NCBI GenBank assembly: GCA_012027055.1
Contig: VEPF01000451.1
Coordinates: 1-5,086, forward strand
Length of the DNA stretch: 5,086 bases
Source of the DNA: Gemmatimonadota bacterium
GTDB lineage: Bacteria > Gemmatimonadota > Gemmatimonadetes > Longimicrobiales > RSA9
Reading direction: 5' to 3'
Part shown: positions 4,920-5,086 of the stretch, one piece after another
How the letters are laid out: every line of letters begins with the position of its first letter
How positions within the stretch are numbered: position 1 is the stretch's first letter
Made by a program: the position numbers and the translations under genes
Notes under the pieces: model-generated
The model's database searches: none
What the model was told of the DNA's origin: nothing
The model's input: only the letters and a program-made list of their open reading frames with translations

Positions 4920-5086
4920 GTGAGCCGGGTATCCTGGCGCGCATCCTGGAGCGCAAGCGGGCCGAGGTACGGGCGCTGGAGGGGGAGGCAGCGGCCTGGC
5001 GTGCGGCCGCGGCGCGCGCGCCGGCGCCGCCTCCGTTCGGGCGGGCCCTGCGGGTCGGGTCACGGGTGGCGGCGATCGGGGAAGTG
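4904..5086 (+). CDS. trpC: Indole-3-glycerol-phosphate synthase, N-terminal part
   Basis: TrpC closes the indole ring of carboxyphenylamino-deoxyribulose phosphate to give indole-3-glycerol phosphate, two steps after TrpD in tryptophan synthesis. Only 61 residues are in the window. The N-terminal helix ILARILERKRAEVRALEGE is the usual family opening, followed by a linker rich in Ala and Pro and by FGRALRVGSRVAAIGEV. The last motif corresponds to the first barrel strand (I-A-E-V/I-K in relatives), with the catalytic Glu at residue 60; the catalytic Lys would be the first residue beyond the window. GTG 4904 is the only standard start close enough to give a normal N-terminus (GTG 4808 would add 32 residues). 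It has no good ribosome site, and the start lies inside the TTCGG repeat array upstream of lexA. The assignment rests on a short stretch but is supported by trpD nearby on the same strand. Confidence 0.82.
   Translation, partial: MNRKASEPGILARILERKRAEVRALEGEAAAWRAAAARAPAPPPFGRALRVGSRVAAIGEV

Noticed and set aside
4758..4920. Classical SOS boxes of the E. coli (CTGT-N8-ACAG) or Bacillus (GAAC-N4-GTTC) type
   Set aside because: Neither pattern is present by eye upstream of lexA; only the TTCGG repeats stand out.

Overview
The window is a GC-rich bacterial chromosomal segment, densely packed with housekeeping genes and strongly G/C-biased at third codon positions. I see no insertion sequence, CRISPR array, phage gene, rRNA or tRNA. 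The host cannot be named with certainty. The LexA recognition-helix region, the short-chain-dehydrogenase type of threonine dehydrogenase and the DTCGTGGG form of TrpD recall Gemmatimonadota or a neighbouring phylum. That is an inference from remembered family features, not a search.

Left part (1-2894, minus strand). Three genes run right to left. A short-chain-dehydrogenase L-threonine 3-dehydrogenase (tdh) overlaps a 2-amino-3-ketobutyrate CoA ligase (kbl) by 14 bp. Together they form the two-step route from threonine to glycine plus acetyl-CoA. After 85 bp comes truA (tRNA pseudouridine synthase A), cut by the left edge. truA appears to have its own promoter, placed so that the mRNA may be leaderless.

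Middle (about 2810-4018). tdh diverges from trpD (anthranilate phosphoribosyltransferase, plus strand), with candidate back-to-back promoters between them. The real tdh start is doubtful: the place where the family's initiator codon should be holds ACG behind a well-spaced Shine-Dalgarno, and the canonical upstream ATG would add about 27 implausible residues.

Right part (4021-5086). lexA, the SOS repressor, lies on the minus strand. Its stop overlaps, as TGATG, the start of a 42-codon open frame that has a GGAGG ribosome site and fills the gap to trpD. The partial gene at the right edge is trpC (indole-3-glycerol-phosphate synthase, plus strand). A LexA cassette in opposite orientation therefore separates trpD from trpC.

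The two observations most worth follow-up are that unannotated small gene coupled to lexA, and a direct-repeat array upstream of lexA. The array has four TTCGG boxes starting 11, 16 and 11 bp apart. They lie within a recognisable lexA promoter and across the predicted trpC start. This is a candidate lineage-specific SOS operator that does not match the Escherichia coli or Bacillus SOS boxes.
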